50,238 bases of DNA from Candidatus Heritagella gallinarum (GTDB taxonomy: Bacteria; Bacillota; Clostridia; Oscillospirales; Acutalibacteraceae). Under the pieces are notes generated by a model. It ran no database searches and was not told the origin of the DNA. It saw nothing but the letters and a program-made list of their open reading frames with translations. The stretch lies in NCBI GenBank assembly GCA_904394685.1, contig CAJFNK010000060.1, positions 1 through 50,238 of the forward strand. The letters are read 5' to 3'. This document shows, piece by piece, positions 1 to 8,405 of this stretch (within the stretch, counting starts at the first letter, position 1; every line of letters begins with the position of its first letter). A program made the position numbers and the translations under genes.

Positions 1-283
1 CGTTTCCGCTGCTGCTCCTGTTGCTGTTGCTGCTGCTCCCGCTGCTGCTGCTGCTCCCGCTGCTGAAGAGAAGACCGAGTTCGACGTTGTGCTGAAGGCT
101 GCTGGCGCTAACAAGATCGCTGTTATCAAGGCTGTTCGTGAGATCACCGGCCTGGGCCTGAAGGAAGCTAAGGAAGTTGTCGACGGCGCTCCCAAGACCG
201 TGAAGGAAGGCGTTTCCAAGGACGATGCTGAGTCCATCAAGGCTAAGCTGACCGAGGCTGGCGCTGAGGTTGAGGTTAAGTAA
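1..283 (+). CDS. rplL: 50S ribosomal protein L7/L12, C-terminal part (5' end outside window)
   Basis: This is the stalk protein of the large ribosomal subunit, which recruits translation factors. The reading frame is open from base 2 and ends with TAA at 281-283. The visible part starts in the Ala/Pro-rich flexible hinge, encoded by strongly biased GCT codons, and continues into the complete C-terminal domain with the family motifs [19 protein letters not shown] and [11 protein letters not shown]. The last residues are EVEVK. The N-terminal dimerisation domain lies upstream of the window, presumably after rplJ. The heavy GCT/AAG codon bias fits a very highly expressed gene. A strong intrinsic terminator follows about 20 bases after the stop, so this is the end of its operon. 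Identification is very secure. Confidence 0.97.
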   Translation, partial: VSAAAPVAVAAAPAAAAAPAAEEKTEFDVVLKAAGANKIAVIKAVREITGLGLKEAKEVVDGAPKTVKEGVSKDDAESIKAKLTEAGAEVEVK

Positions 284-303
284 TTAACCCCCATATGTGT
301 GTG

Positions 304-335
304 AAAAGGCGTATCCGAAAGGATACGCCTTTTTT
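304..335 (+). terminator. Intrinsic terminator after rplL
   Basis: A perfect 13-bp stem (304-316 with 321-333, core GGCGTATCC/GGATACGCC) closes a GAAA tetraloop and is followed by a T run. It ends the ribosomal protein transcript. Confidence 0.95.
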
Positions 336-339
336 GCGT

Positions 340-573
340 CTATCGAGTTTTGGAAGCAGGGGGATAGGGGGTCTGCTCATCGGTACGGTTCAGCAAATAA
401 TCCACGCTGGTTTGATAATAGTCTGCCAGTTGGATTAGGATTTCCGGTGGGATTTTCAGGCGCCCCAGTTCATAGTCAGAATAGGTTGTCTGATGAATGT
501 GTAAGTAGGCCGCCAATGTTTTTTGCGGAAGGTCATGATCTTCCCGAAGGGAACGGATTCTCTGGAACTGCAC
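340..573 (-). CDS. XRE-family helix-turn-helix transcriptional regulator
   Basis: A small DNA-binding protein of about 77 residues made of one HTH_3/Cro-C1 domain: a first helix (RIRSLREDHDL), the PQKTLAAYL helix, the recognition helix region (HQTTYSDYELGRLKIP) and the closing motif (LADYYQTSVDYLLNRTDE). The frame stays open upstream to a TTG at 636, but that TTG is part of a -35 element, and a -10 element lies inside the extension. The GTG at 573, preceded by GAGGTG, is therefore the likely true start. No partner gene overlaps it, so it looks like a stand-alone regulator rather than part of a toxin-antitoxin pair. Its target is unknown. Confidence 0.85.
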   Translation of the reverse strand: MQFQRIRSLREDHDLPQKTLAAYLHIHQTTYSDYELGRLKIPPEILIQLADYYQTSVDYLLNRTDEQTPYPPASKTR

Positions 574-606
574 ACGATCACCTCGCAGGCTGTGGTATTT
601 TTTATC

Positions 607-636
607 ATCATAGCAAGAGGGAGCAGAGAAAGTCAA
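607..636 (-). promoter_or_regulatory. Sigma-A type promoter for the XRE gene
   Basis: On the minus strand, TTGACT (636-631) and TATGAT (612-607) are separated by 18 bp. This places transcription start near 600, just upstream of the GTG start at 573, and argues against the longer TTG-started reading frame. Confidence 0.75.
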
Positions 637-684
637 GCAATGGAATCAGGCTGTATGGTGAATATCATATTGCTGGAGAAGTAA

Positions 685-720
685 CCAAAAGCCCGGAACC
701 TTTTATAGGGTTCCGGGCTT
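685..720 (-). terminator. Intrinsic terminator after the ABC exporter operon
   Basis: A 12-bp stem AAGCCCGGAACC/GGTTCCGGGCTT (689-700 and 709-720) with an 8-base loop is followed on the minus strand by TTTT. It lies directly after the stop of the downstream ABC gene (752). Confidence 0.85.
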
Positions 721-751
721 CGGATTATTCCCGTTGCTATACTGGATGGAA

Positions 752-2653
752 TCAACCGGCATGCTCAAACTGGCTGTTATACAGGCTGGCATAGAAGCCG
801 CCCTTTTGCAGCAGCTCCTCGTGGGTTCCCTGTTCGACAATGTCGCCGTCCTTCATCACCAGAATCATGTCGGCATCCCGTATGGTAGAAAGCCGGTGAG
901 CGATGATAAAGCTGGTGCGGCCCTTCATCAGGTTATCCATCGCCTTTTGAATCAGCACTTCTGTGCGGGTATCCACGCTGCTGGTGGCTTCGTCCAGAAT
1001 CAGGATCTCCGGGTCGGCCAGGATGGCACGGGCAATGGTGAGCAGCTGCTTTTGCCCCTGCGAAACGTTGCTCGCTTCTTCGTTCAGAATCATCTGATAG
1101 CCGTCCGGCAGTGTGCGGACAAAGTGGTCTACCTGTGCGGCGATAGCGGCCTGACGCACTTCTTCATCGGTTGCGGTTAGCTTGCCATACCGGATGTTGT
1201 CTGCAATGGTGCCGTGATACAGCCAGGTATCCTGCAATACCATGCCAAACAGAGAGCGCAGATCGTCCCGCTTGAAGGAACGGATATCATAGCCGTCAAC
1301 CAGAATAGCGCCGTCGTTGACGTCATAGAAGCGCATGAGCAGTTTGACCATGGTGGTCTTGCCGGCGCCGGTGGGGCCAACGATAGCCACCTTTTGGCCG
1401 GGCTTGATGTTGGCGCAGAAATCGTGGATGATGATTTTTTCCGGGTTATAGCCAAAGCTCACATGGGCAAACTGTACGCTGCCTTCGATGTGGACATGGG
1501 TTTCGGTGTCCGGCTCCTCGCTGCGGTTCACCGTGATAGCGTGTTCCTGTTCGGGGATTTCTTCTTCCTCGGCCAGAAATTCAAACACACGCTCTGCCGC
1601 CGCCATGGTCTGCTGCAGCACGTTGGAAATGTTGGCCACCTGTGTGATAGGCTGGGTGAACTGCCGGACATACTGGACAAAAGCCTGAATGTCGCCCACG
1701 CTGATGCGCCCGTTCACGGCAAACCAGCCGCCCATGATACAGATCACCACATAGCCCACATTGGCGATAAAGTTCATCACCGGCATCATCAAGCCGGAGA
1801 GGAACTGGGATTTCCAGGCGGATTTGTAGAGCTGGTCGTTGTATTCGTCAAAGGTTTTTTCGGATTCTTCTTCGCCATTAAAAGCCTTTACCACCACATG
1901 GCTGCCATACATTTCTTCCACATGGCCGTTCACATGGCCCAGATATTCCTGCTGACGTACAAAGTGCTTTTGCGATTTCTTCACAATCACGCTGACAAAC
2001 ACCATCGAAATCGGGACGATCAGCAGGGCTACCAGCGTCATTTCCCAGCTGATGGAGAACATCATCGCCAGAATACCAATCAGCGTTATTACCGAGGTGA
2101 TGATCTGCGTGATGCTCTGGTTCAGGCTCTGGCTGATAGCGTCCACATCATTGGTGATGCGGGAAAGCACTTCGCCGTTGGTGGTGGTGTCATAATAGGA
2201 AAAGGGCAGGCTGTGAATCTTGTTTTCAATATCCCGGCGCAGGCGGTAGGTGATCTTCATGGAAACGCCGGTCATGATATATCCCTGAATATAGGAGCAG
2301 GCTGCGCTGATGAGATACAGCCCCACCAGGAAAATCAGAATCTCCCCAATGCGTGCAAAATCGATTCCTTCGCCGGTGCCGGTTACGGTACCGATCAGCC
2401 CCTCGAACAGCTCGGTGGTTGCCTGACCCAGAATTTTAGGGCCAAAAATTGCCAATACCGTAGAAGCGGCGGCAAAAAACAGCACCACCAGAACGGCCCA
2501 TTTATAGTTTCCCAGATATTCTAGGAGCTTTTTCAAAGTGCCTTTAAAGTCCTTGGCCTTTTCGCCGGGCATCATGCCGTGACCGCCCGGTCCGTGTCCA
2601 CCGCCGGGGCGGCCCATCATCTTTGGGCGGTTGTGGTTCTTTCCACTGCTCAT
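752..2653 (-). CDS. ABC transporter, fused permease/ATPase (heterodimeric exporter subunit, consensus site)
   Basis: A type IV ABC exporter half-transporter of 633 residues, likely pairing with the product of the gene just upstream to form a multidrug-type heterodimer (TM287/288, BmrCD or YheHI type). A Gly/His/Met-rich cytoplasmic tail (GRPGGGHGPGGHGMM) precedes six predicted transmembrane segments (about residues 50-340) and a C-terminal nucleotide-binding domain. The nucleotide-binding domain has Walker A GPTGAGKTT, signature VSQGQKQL, Walker B ILILDEATSSVD with the catalytic Glu, and the H-loop IAHRLST. All catalytic residues are present, so this is the consensus subunit. It overlaps the preceding gene by 4 bp (ATGA), showing translational coupling within the marR operon. 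The transported compound cannot be told from sequence. Confidence 0.95.
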   Translation of the reverse strand: MSSGKNHNRPKMMGRPGGGHGPGGHGMMPGEKAKDFKGTLKKLLEYLGNYKWAVLVVLFFAAASTVLAIFGPKILGQATTELFEGLIGTVTGTGEGIDFARIGEILIFLVGLYLISAACSYIQGYIMTGVSMKITYRLRRDIENKIHSLPFSYYDTTTNGEVLSRITNDVDAISQSLNQSITQIITSVITLIGILAMMFSISWEMTLVALLIVPISMVFVSVIVKKSQKHFVRQQEYLGHVNGHVEEMYGSHVVVKAFNGEEESEKTFDEYNDQLYKSAWKSQFLSGLMMPVMNFIANVGYVVICIMGGWFAVNGRISVGDIQAFVQYVRQFTQPITQVANISNVLQQTMAAAERVFEFLAEEEEIPEQEHAITVNRSEEPDTETHVHIEGSVQFAHVSFGYNPEKIIIHDFCANIKPGQKVAIVGPTGAGKTTMVKLLMRFYDVNDGAILVDGYDIRSFKRDDLRSLFGMVLQDTWLYHGTIADNIRYGKLTATDEEVRQAAIAAQVDHFVRTLPDGYQMILNEEASNVSQGQKQLLTIARAILADPEILILDEATSSVDTRTEVLIQKAMDNLMKGRTSFIIAHRLSTIRDADMILVMKDGDIVEQGTHEELLQKGGFYASLYNSQFEHAG

Positions 2654-4893
2654 TCCAATTCCTCCTTTGAAAGCTGCGACGAGGCGATCTCATAATAGGC
2701 AGGGCAGGTTTTCACAAGCTCTTTGTGGGTGCCTTTGCCCACCACACGTCCTTCGTCCAGCACCAGAATCTGGTCGGCGTGCATAATGGTGCTCACACGC
2801 TGTGCTACCAGCAGAACCGTGCTGTTTTGGGTGTATCCCTTGAGGGCACGGCGCAAAGCTGCATCGGTCTTAAAGTCCAGAGCAGAGAAGCTGTCGTCAA
2901 AAATATAGATAGGCGCTTTTTTGGCCAGCGCACGGGCGATGGAGAGGCGCTGCTTTTGTCCGCCGGAAACGTTGGAGCCGCCCTGTGAAATTTCGGTGTC
3001 GAATCCTTCGGGTTTATCCGAGATAAATTCCATGGCCTGTGCGATTTCGGCGGCCTCCTGAATCTCCTGTGCAGTGGCGTCCTGACGGCCATAACGCAGG
3101 TTGGAGTCGATGGTGCCGGAGAGCAGCACGCCCTTTTGCGGCACAAAGCCGATTGCCTCCCGCAGTTCCTTCTGAGGCAGGTCACGGACATCCACGCCGC
3201 CCACCAGAACGGAGCCGCCGGTCACATCATAAAAGCGGGGAACCAGATTCACCAGCGTGGATTTGCCGGAGCCGGTGGCGCCGATAAACGCTGTGGTCTG
3301 GCCGGGCTTGGAGATAAAGGAAATATGCTCCAGAGCGTCCTCATCAGCTCCGTGATAGCGGAAGCTCACATCCCGGAATTCCACAGTCCCCTGCATGTTT
3401 TCGGGCAGATGCTTTACCTCCTCCCGATCTTGAATAACAGGCTCAGTGGAGAGGACTTCGGCAATACGGTCGCCGGAAACGGCGGCACGGGGAACCATGA
3501 TGAACATCATCGAGATAAACAGGAAGCTCATGATGATCTGCATGGCATACTGCATAAAGGCCATCATGTCGCCCACCTGCATCTGGGAATCGGCGATCTG
3601 GTGGGAAGCCACCCAGACGATCAATACGCTGGTGCAGTTCATGATGAGCATCATGGCGGGCATCATAAAGGTCATCACCCGGTTGACAAACCGATGTGTC
3701 CGGGTGAGGTCACGGTTCACATCGTCAAAGCGGTTGGTTTCAAAAACACGGGTACCAAAAGCACGGATGACCATCAGGCCGCTCAGGTTTTCACGGGCAA
3801 CCAGATTCAGCTTGTCGATCAGCTTTTGAATGGCTTGGAATTTTGGCCGTGCAATAGCAAAGATCACAGCCACCAGACCAATGAGGATGACCACGGTAAG
3901 GGCGATGATCCAGCTCATAGATGTGGACTTCTGGAGCGCCATCACGGTGCCGCCAATGCCCATAATGGGGGCATAGCAGAGCATCCGGATGCCCATCATC
4001 AGCAGGAACTGGATCTGTGTCACGTCGTTGGTGGAGCGGGTGATAAGCGAAGCGGTGGAATAGCGGTCAAATTCGGTGTTGGAGAAGCTCTCCACCTTGC
4101 GGAACACATCCCGGCGCAGGTCACGGGCGATACCGGCAGAAATGCGTGCGGAAAGCAGGCTGACCAAAATGGTGGCGACACCGCCCAACAGCGCCACCAG
4201 CAGCATTTCAATTCCGACAAAGCTGATGTAATTGAACTGGATGGTTCCCAAATCCATTCCAAGCTCGGTGGCAAAGCTGCCGGCCAGAGCAGCTCCGGTT
4301 TGCAAAAGCATCGAAGGGTCGTTTGCCAGCGCCTTTTCCCGTGCATCCTCCAAAACGGAAGCGGGAAGCTGATTCAGCATAGGCTGCATGGCATAAAGTT
4401 CTTCAAAATCAACATTCGTAACATCGGTTTCATCAGATTCTGCCTGGCTTTCCTGTCCAGAAGATTCCGCCAGAGACTGCATGGTGTTGATAAACGTCCA
4501 GCCAGCGGTGCCAAAAGCGAGATCCAGCTCGTCGAGTTCTTCTTCGCTCGCTTCTTGGCGCACCCAAACACCGGAACCCTCTTGCAGATCAGGATATTTC
4601 TCTGCATAGGTCTGCCCGGAGGAGTCGATGTCCTTGGCATCATACCGCTGGTAATGGCTGTTGACAAGGCTTTTTTCTTCTTCGCTCATAAAGGTTTGCA
4701 TAAACGTCATGCCGTTTTCCGAAATCGCATCGGGCGAGGCATGCTGGATGCCGTTTTGCTGGATACCCACGTTTACGATATCCGACATATAGTCGGGGAG
4801 CCGCAGGTCGCAGATTGCCTGCATAAACAGTAGCACCACAGCGGCCAACAGGAAAGCGGCATAGGGTTTCAAATATTTTGCCAGCTTTTTCAA
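2650..4893 (-). CDS. ABC transporter, fused permease/ATPase (heterodimeric exporter subunit, degenerate site)
   Basis: The second half-transporter, about 747 residues. A long insertion of roughly 190 residues, probably extracellular and acidic, sits between the first and second transmembrane segments, which explains the length above the usual 580-600. The nucleotide-binding domain has Walker A GATGSGKST and signature VSGGQKQR. The Walker B region reads IYIFDDSFSALD (Asp in place of the catalytic Glu) and the H-loop reads VAQRVST (Gln in place of His). These are the hallmarks of the degenerate-site partner in heterodimeric exporters. The TTG at 4893 forms a TTGA overlap with the marR stop and lies 10 bases after AAGGA. 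A TTG at 4899 is an equally possible start, while the GTG at 4917 has no ribosome binding site. It is co-transcribed with marR and the consensus subunit. Confidence 0.93.
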   Translation of the reverse strand: MKKLAKYLKPYAAFLLAAVVLLFMQAICDLRLPDYMSDIVNVGIQQNGIQHASPDAISENGMTFMQTFMSEEEKSLVNSHYQRYDAKDIDSSGQTYAEKYPDLQEGSGVWVRQEASEEELDELDLAFGTAGWTFINTMQSLAESSGQESQAESDETDVTNVDFEELYAMQPMLNQLPASVLEDAREKALANDPSMLLQTGAALAGSFATELGMDLGTIQFNYISFVGIEMLLVALLGGVATILVSLLSARISAGIARDLRRDVFRKVESFSNTEFDRYSTASLITRSTNDVTQIQFLLMMGIRMLCYAPIMGIGGTVMALQKSTSMSWIIALTVVILIGLVAVIFAIARPKFQAIQKLIDKLNLVARENLSGLMVIRAFGTRVFETNRFDDVNRDLTRTHRFVNRVMTFMMPAMMLIMNCTSVLIVWVASHQIADSQMQVGDMMAFMQYAMQIIMSFLFISMMFIMVPRAAVSGDRIAEVLSTEPVIQDREEVKHLPENMQGTVEFRDVSFRYHGADEDALEHISFISKPGQTTAFIGATGSGKSTLVNLVPRFYDVTGGSVLVGGVDVRDLPQKELREAIGFVPQKGVLLSGTIDSNLRYGRQDATAQEIQEAAEIAQAMEFISDKPEGFDTEISQGGSNVSGGQKQRLSIARALAKKAPIYIFDDSFSALDFKTDAALRRALKGYTQNSTVLLVAQRVSTIMHADQILVLDEGRVVGKGTHKELVKTCPAYYEIASSQLSKEELE

Positions 4894-5372
4894 GTACAAT
4901 CCGTCCTTTCGTTGCACAGTTGTTCAAACTCGGTTCGCAGTTCCTGCATCACCGAAGCCAATCGCTTAATCATCACGGTAAGGGATTCCATCTGTTCACG
5001 CCCATACCGCTGAATCAGGCGGTCAAGCATCCTGTCAAACTGGGCCTGACTCTCCAGTAGAATCGCCCGCCCCTTGTCTGTAACGGTAATCAGCGTGACC
5101 CGCCGGTCTTTTTGGCTGATTTGCCGCAGGATCATCCCTTTATCTTCCAATGTACGCAGGAACTGTGAAACTGCCGGCATAGACATTTCCATGGAATCCC
5201 GCAGCCCGGATACCCGTAGCTCCTTTTCACTGCTCAATTCATGGATTCGCTGCAAAAAGAAAAATTCTCCCGCTGGTAATCCGCACACCTGGCTCACCGC
5301 CGGCTTGACCCGGCGCAGCTCCATCATGGAAGAAAGCATGGCATCCCGAAGCTCTTTATTTTGCTGCTCCAA
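4890..5372 (-). CDS. MarR-family transcriptional regulator of the ABC exporter operon
   Basis: A winged-helix dimeric repressor of 160 residues with the MarR core: the recognition region LRVSGLRDSMEMSMPAVSQFL, the wing RQISQKDRRVTLITVTDKG, and long C-terminal dimerisation helices. It is the first gene of an operon with two ABC exporter genes, the standard arrangement for ligand-relieved repression of efflux. The TTG start at 5372 follows AAAGGGG by about 10 bases. Its promoter holds a 12-bp palindrome between the -35 and -10, so autoregulation is likely. The inducing ligand is unknown. Confidence 0.92.
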   Translation of the reverse strand: MEQQNKELRDAMLSSMMELRRVKPAVSQVCGLPAGEFFFLQRIHELSSEKELRVSGLRDSMEMSMPAVSQFLRTLEDKGMILRQISQKDRRVTLITVTDKGRAILLESQAQFDRMLDRLIQRYGREQMESLTVMIKRLASVMQELRTEFEQLCNERTDCT

Positions 5373-5415
5373 TGATCCGGTACCCCTTTCTTAAAAATTG
5401 CGGTTTTTAATAATT

Positions 5416-5445
5416 AATATACTTAAGTGTTTAACCGGTTAACAA
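5416..5445 (-). promoter_or_regulatory. marR operon promoter with palindromic operator
   Basis: On the minus strand, TTGTTA (5445-5440) and TATATT (5421-5416) are spaced 18 bp apart. The perfect palindrome TTAACCGGTTAA (5431-5442) lies over the -35 and spacer, a typical position and form for a MarR operator. Confidence 0.65.
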
Positions 5446-5752
5446 CTATAACGCCTGTTTATAACCAGAAATCAAATACAATATGAACTTTTTGTGAAGA
5501 TTTAAGGGCAAGAAAAAGCACACAGACAGTAGAAAAGCCCGGTTCCGTATTTATGCAGGATTATCGGCCATAAAGTTCATTTTATGCTGGAAAATGAAGG
5601 ATTATACCGTGATTTTTCTGATGAGGAAACGGTCTGATATTGACAAAACAGGACAAATCCAGTATCATTTTTTATGATTGAATTTTTGAAAATCAGCCGT
5701 TGATTTCCCTGTTTGAATCAGACGGTTTTGGAGTGTATGGAGGCTTGCTAAA
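5446..5752. other. Intergenic region between the marR operon and lysA
   Basis: About 380 bases (5373-5752) separate the divergent marR and lysA genes. The marR promoter/operator lies at 5416-5445 and the lysA promoter at 5640-5668. I see no small gene or structured RNA in the stretch 5446-5639. The lysA leader (5675-5752) ends with a GGAGG ribosome binding site. Confidence 0.6.
5640..5668 (+). promoter_or_regulatory. lysA promoter
   Basis: TTGACA (5640-5645) and TATCAT (5663-5668) with a 17-bp spacer form a near-consensus sigma-A promoter, about 85 bases upstream of the lysA start. Confidence 0.8.
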
Positions 5753-7015
5753 ATGAATAAAATCCCATTTGTAACGAAGGAACAGATTGCAGAAATTGCA
5801 AAAACGTATCCCACTCCTTTCCATATTTATGATGAAAAGGGAATCCGGGAAAATGCCCGGCGCATGAAGCAGGCTTTTTCGTGGAATCCCGGTTTTCGAG
5901 AGTATTTTGCCGTAAAGGCAACCCCCAACCCCTTTATCCTCAAGGTTTTGCAGGAAGAAGGCTGCGGTGTGGACTGCTCCTCGCTGACCGAGCTGATGAT
6001 GAGCGATGCCTGCGGTTTTTTGGGAACCGACATCATGTTTTCGTCCAATGTGACCCCGGAGGAGGATTTCCGTCTGGCCAAAAAGCTGGGCGCTTATATC
6101 AATCTGGACGACTTTACCCATATCGACTTTTTGGAAAAGGTGGCCGGGCTGCCCGAAACTATCTGCTGCCGCTATAATCCCGGCGGAAAGTTCCAGATCG
6201 CCAACAAAATTATGGATAACCCCGGCGATGCCAAATATGGCTTTACCAAAGAGCAGATCATCGAAGGTTTCCGTATTTTAAAGGAAAAGGGCGTAAAGGA
6301 GTTTGGTCTGCACGCATTTTTGGCGAGCAACACCACCAATAATGAGTATTACCCCGAACTGGCTCGGATTCTGTTTGAGCTGGCAGTGGAGCTGAAGGAG
6401 AAAACAGGCGTCCACATCAAGTTTGTCAACCTTTCCGGCGGCGTTGGCATCGCCTACCGCCCAGAGGAAACCCCCAGCGATATCATGGTGATCGGGCAGG
6501 GCGTGAAAAAGGCATTTGAAGAAGTGCTGGTTCCGGCCGGTATGGGCGATGTTTCTATTTTCACCGAACTGGGCCGCTTTATGTTGGCTCCTTATGGGAT
6601 GCTTATCACCAAAGCGGTTCATGAAAAGCACACCTATAAGGAATATATCGGCGTGGATGCCTGCGCCGCCAACCTGATGCGTCCGGCTATGTATGGTGCA
6701 TATCATCACATCACGGTGCTGGGCAAGGAAAACGCTCCCTGCGACCACAAGTATGACGTGACAGGCGGTTTGTGCGAGAACAACGACAAGTTTGCAATCG
6801 ACCGTATGCTGCCTAAAATCGACATCGGCGATTATCTTGCAATCCACGATGCCGGCGCTCATGGCTTTGCCATGGGATATAACTATAACGGTAAGCTGCG
6901 TTCCGCTGAGCTGCTGCTGCGGGAGGATGGCAGCGTCCAGCTGATCCGCCGTGCCGAAACCCCGGCAGATTATTTCGCCACGTTTGATTTCAGCGGATTA
7001 TTTGACAAGAAATAA
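5753..7015 (+). CDS. lysA: Diaminopimelate decarboxylase
   Basis: A pyridoxal-phosphate enzyme of the alanine racemase-fold decarboxylase family (420 residues) that converts meso-diaminopimelate to L-lysine and CO2, the last step of lysine synthesis. The PLP lysine lies in FAVKATPNP near residue 54. Other family signatures are GCGVDCSSLTEL, the Gly-rich loop LSGGVGIAYRP, the substrate motif GLCENNDKFAIDR and the late DAGAHGFAMGYNYNG. The usual HIGS motif is replaced by HAFLASNT, which marks a divergent clade; a decarboxylase for another basic amino acid is a weaker alternative. ATG follows TATGGAGG. A GTG-started DUF2284 gene lies 27 bases downstream and is probably co-transcribed. Confidence 0.9.
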   Translation: MNKIPFVTKEQIAEIAKTYPTPFHIYDEKGIRENARRMKQAFSWNPGFREYFAVKATPNPFILKVLQEEGCGVDCSSLTELMMSDACGFLGTDIMFSSNVTPEEDFRLAKKLGAYINLDDFTHIDFLEKVAGLPETICCRYNPGGKFQIANKIMDNPGDAKYGFTKEQIIEGFRILKEKGVKEFGLHAFLASNTTNNEYYPELARILFELAVELKEKTGVHIKFVNLSGGVGIAYRPEETPSDIMVIGQGVKKAFEEVLVPAGMGDVSIFTELGRFMLAPYGMLITKAVHEKHTYKEYIGVDACAANLMRPAMYGAYHHITVLGKENAPCDHKYDVTGGLCENNDKFAIDRMLPKIDIGDYLAIHDAGAHGFAMGYNYNGKLRSAELLLREDGSVQLIRRAETPADYFATFDFSGLFDKK

Positions 7016-7042
7016 GAGTTTCACAGTGATGGAGGAAGTTCC

Positions 7043-7594
7043 GTGCTGCTGCAAGAACATGAAATAAAAGAAACGGGAATCAGCCAATATGGAATCATTT
7101 CTTCCTCTGATATCACCTTTGAGGAAGGGATTCGGGAAATCTGCAAGGGGAACGCCTGCCGCCTTTATGGCACAACATGGGCGTGTCCACCGGCGGTTGG
7201 AACCGTGGAGCAATGCAGGGAGCGCTGCCTGCAATATCAAAAGGCCATGGTGTTTCAGGCGGTGTATCCGCTCACCGATTCCTTTGATTTCGAGGGGATG
7301 ATGCAGGGACATGCATCGTTCAAAAAGCTCTGCGATCAGCTATACCTGCTTGTAAAAGCGCAGACTTCTTCATTTCTTCTGTTATCAAACGAAGGCTGCA
7401 ACCGGTGTGAAACCTGTACCTATCCGGAAAGCCCGTGCAGAATGCCAGAAAGGCTCTTTCCTTCGCTGGAGGGCTACGGCATCAATGTTGCCAGACTTGC
7501 TGCAAAGGCGGGGGTGCGATATCACAACGGCGAGAACACCGTGACATATTTTGGAATGTTGTTATATGACGAGCATCCCCAAAATCATCCATAA
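7043..7594 (+). CDS. DUF2284 family Cys-rich putative metal-binding protein
   Basis: A 183-residue cytoplasmic protein of the DUF2284 family, whose function is not established. It carries clustered cysteines suited to an iron-sulfur or zinc site: KGNACRLYG, WACPPAVG, QCRERC and, in the C-terminal half, GCNRCETCTYPESPCRMP. The family is common in anaerobes and often annotated as a predicted metal-binding protein. The GTG start at 7043 is preceded by GATGGAGGAAG. It follows lysA closely and is followed by a bidirectional terminator. I know of no established link to lysine metabolism. Confidence 0.85.
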   Translation: MLLQEHEIKETGISQYGIISSSDITFEEGIREICKGNACRLYGTTWACPPAVGTVEQCRERCLQYQKAMVFQAVYPLTDSFDFEGMMQGHASFKKLCDQLYLLVKAQTSSFLLLSNEGCNRCETCTYPESPCRMPERLFPSLEGYGINVARLAAKAGVRYHNGENTVTYFGMLLYDEHPQNHP

Positions 7595-7601
7595 AACCAA
7601 A

Positions 7602-7642
7602 AACATCCTGACCGGTACATTTACGGGTCAGGATGTTTTTTT
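7602..7642. terminator. Bidirectional intrinsic terminator
   Basis: A 12-bp stem AACATCCTGACC/GGTCAGGATGTT (7602-7613 and 7626-7637) is followed by seven Ts on the plus strand and by an A-rich upstream flank that gives Ts on the minus strand. It serves the convergent DUF2284 and PAP2 genes. Confidence 0.9.
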
Positions 7643-7652
7643 GAAAAGCAGT

Positions 7653-8186
7653 TTATTGTCCGGAAGAAACAGGGCGCAGCTGCCAGAATTTTCGGAACAG
7701 ATAGCAGGTAAGCAATCCCACGGCTGTCCCCAGCAGGATGCCCGCCAGCACGTCGGTGGGGTAGTGGACAAAAAGGAACAGGCGTGAAAAGGCAATCAGA
7801 GCCGCCAAAATAAGCGCTGGGATTCCAAACGACCGGCGGCACCGGAAAAGCACCACAGCGGCTGCAAAGGAAGCGGCGCTGTGCCCGGAGGGGAAAGAGT
7901 AGGTGGAGGGCGGGGGGATGAGCAGCGCCAGATCAGGATAGTGCATAAAAGGACGTGGCCGGGCGATCAGATGCTTGAGTAGCCCTTCTCCCAGCAGGGT
8001 GGTGAGAAGGAGAGCGCACAGCATGGCGATTCCCCATTTGCGGTATTTGGGGAAGAACAACAGGGCAAGCCCCAATAGAATCCAGATCAGCCCTTTATCT
8101 CCCAAAAAGGTGACAGCCGGGAAAAACCAGTCGGTAAAGCCGTTGCGAAGATGCTCCTGTATCCACCAGAGGATTCCCATATCCAA
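7653..8186 (-). CDS. PAP2-family membrane phosphatase
   Basis: An integral membrane acid phosphatase of 177 residues, of the kind that dephosphorylates lipid pyrophosphates or phosphatidic acid on the outer face of the membrane (undecaprenyl-pyrophosphate phosphatase BcrC/YbjG, PgpB). The three-part catalytic signature is complete: KHLIARPRP, then PSGHSAA, then SRLFLFVHYPTDVLAG, which contains the catalytic His and Asp. About five hydrophobic segments are present. The TTG start at 8186 lies 9 bases after AGGAG; an in-frame ATG follows two codons later. It is transcribed alone and converges on DUF2284. The exact substrate cannot be told. Confidence 0.9.
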   Translation of the reverse strand: MDMGILWWIQEHLRNGFTDWFFPAVTFLGDKGLIWILLGLALLFFPKYRKWGIAMLCALLLTTLLGEGLLKHLIARPRPFMHYPDLALLIPPPSTYSFPSGHSAASFAAAVVLFRCRRSFGIPALILAALIAFSRLFLFVHYPTDVLAGILLGTAVGLLTCYLFRKFWQLRPVSSGQ

Positions 8187-8405
8187 GCAGCAACACTCCT
8201 GTCGTTTTATATTTGATGACGCAGTAAGGGTTCTGGCATATTTAGAAAACTTGTTTTCATAGTATACCAGTTTTTGCGGAAAGATTCATCACGGATTCGT
8301 AAACAATGGGCAAAATGGTGGTGTTTTGCCGTTTCCCCGTCATACCCGGATTATAGGCGGCATACCCTGATAGTGGAAAACAGGAATGTCCATTGGAAAG
8401 GCGTG

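Noticed and set aside
1-63. GCT triplet repeats resembling a microsatellite
   Set aside because: They encode the Ala-rich hinge of L7/L12 and reflect codon bias.
340-636. XRE gene with the TTG start at 636
   Set aside because: The TTG is part of a -35 element and the -10 lies within the extension; GTG at 573 with GAGGTG is the better start.
3136-4833. A 565-codon open frame opposite the second ABC exporter gene
   Set aside because: It is antisense to a well-supported ABC gene; His-rich shadow composition, no motifs, no ribosome binding site.
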